Below, piece after piece: positions 63,400-64,000 of a DNA stretch of 64,000 nt. Below the pieces are notes generated by a model. The model ran no database searches and had not been told where the DNA came from. It worked only from the letters and a program-made list of their open reading frames with translations. Every line of letters starts with the position of its first letter. The first letter of the stretch is position 1. The stretch is from the NCBI GenBank assembly GCA_021927905.1, contig BLLK01000069.1, positions 1,860,001-1,924,000 on the forward strand, in the 5' to 3' direction. This DNA comes from Chaetoceros tenuissimus. Its lineage: Eukaryota; Bacillariophyta; Thalassiosirophyceae; Chaetocerotales; Chaetocerotaceae. The position numbers and the translations under genes were made by a program.

Positions 63400-64000
63400 G
63401 ACTTTGTCAAAAGATTTAATAGATGATGATATGTATGTGTTGATCTGATCAAAAAACCAATGAGAAGTGAAAGTGAGAGAAGGGTTCCAGTTTCAAGATT
63501 AAGATTTATTCCGAATCAATTAGCTACTATGACGTCATACCAGGAATGACAATGACGTGAAATGTTGTTATTTTAAATTACTCCACTGTTCTTTGATAAG
63601 TTATGCCATTTTCCATATAGCACATTCATCTTTTATACATGAAAAGATGATGGCCGAGTTTGTATGTAGATATTGAATCAGGTGCATTCTCTGGAATTAG
63701 GATGACTATCTACTTTGAAACAACCTCGAGGAAGAGAAATTTCGAGTAAGTGAGGAGGGAGGAGGGATCAATATGATCCTTCTTGAAGGTGGTAGAGGAA
63801 TCGAAAGGATTGACAATCATAGAATAGGGATGATGCCTTAGAGACTGTTGTTTGGATGCCTGATAACAAGCGAGAAGAATCAGATTGTAAGAATTTGGGA
63901 ATCGAGTCGAATAGTTCGAATGTAGTACTTACCTAATCGGTGCCGGTATTGTTGCACTCACATTGATTACAAATCGCCAATAGACTTCAATTGTATTAGT
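63400..64000. other. 5' flank of the three-domain gene
   Basis: No coding ORF accepted. Contains a probable leader intron (listed separately). The window ends here. Confidence 0.4.
63860..63932 (-). other. Possible 5'-leader intron (73 bp)
   Basis: On the minus strand GATTAG is followed by GTAAGTACT at 63932, and TTATCAG ends at 63860. The 73-bp length matches other introns here. Reading frames across the joint contain stops before any start, so it would lie in the untranslated leader of the 1241-aa gene. It could instead belong to another transcript. Confidence 0.35.

Overview
The window is nuclear DNA of a photosynthetic stramenopile, most likely a diatom. Genes lie on both strands at high density. 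Introns are short (mostly 60-100 bp, GT-AG). Several predicted preproteins have a signal peptide followed by a diatom-type plastid cleavage motif of the AFAP/AFTMAP/AFSP kind: both Cpn20 proteins, the sugar dehydrogenase, the 996-aa acyltransferase/lipocalin protein and the 941-aa repeat protein. PSxxPS-rich secreted proteins and peroxisomal-type MenB fit the same lineage. The DNA is AT-rich. The species cannot be fixed from the sequence; a centric diatom such as Chaetoceros is a guess. I found no prokaryotic operon, CRISPR array, rRNA or convincing tRNA gene.

Layout. 0-3.5 kb: an unidentified secreted protein, then two head-to-head genes for plastid double-domain GroES (Cpn20). 3.8-10 kb: mitoribosomal mS29/DAP3, a Cys-rich Ser/Pro-repeat secreted protein, spliceosomal CWC15 and a coiled-coil protein. 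10-19 kb: a plastid Gfo/Idh/MocA dehydrogenase, a HAD-IIA phosphatase, two small unknowns, a plastid HXXXD-acyltransferase/membrane/lipocalin fusion and an alpha/beta hydrolase. 19.4-20.1 kb: a complete non-autonomous DNA transposon with 56-bp perfect terminal inverted repeats and a 9-bp target duplication. 20-26 kb: an ABCB half-transporter with an altered signature motif and an organellar RNA-binding-type repeat protein. 27-38 kb: MenB with a C-terminal SRL, RNase T2, a mitochondrial protein, polyprenol reductase, an AlkB-like dioxygenase, an acidic zinc-finger-like nuclear protein and a surface beta-propeller protein. 38-42 kb: a membrane metallophosphoesterase. 42.4-49.6 kb: a large inverted duplication (two 1913-bp arms) around a rhomboid protease. 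49.8-53.1 kb: lysosomal alpha-mannosidase. 53-64 kb: unknown acidic proteins, a head-to-head pair of multi-membrane-span paralogues, and a 1241-aa protein joining an asparagine-synthetase-like domain, a methyltransferase and a cupin.

Most notable. (1) One inverted-repeat copy encodes an 1133-aa mitochondrial-type protein that fuses a THI5/NMT1-like binding domain, FolD, pterin carbinolamine dehydratase and a complete bacterial-type QueA. QueA is the queuosine-pathway tRNA enzyme, not expected in eukaryotes, which salvage queuine. The other copy stops exactly at the FolD/dehydratase junction. (2) The AsnB-like/methyltransferase/cupin protein looks like an undescribed biosynthetic enzyme. (3) The plastid acyltransferase-lipocalin fusion is a candidate for carotenoid or lipid acylation, for example the acetylation step of fucoxanthin synthesis, which is inference only. 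(4) Local inverted duplication recurs three times in 64 kb.

Exon boundaries were inferred by eye from GT-AG sites and reading-frame continuity. For most multi-exon genes the summed exon length is a whole number of codons.
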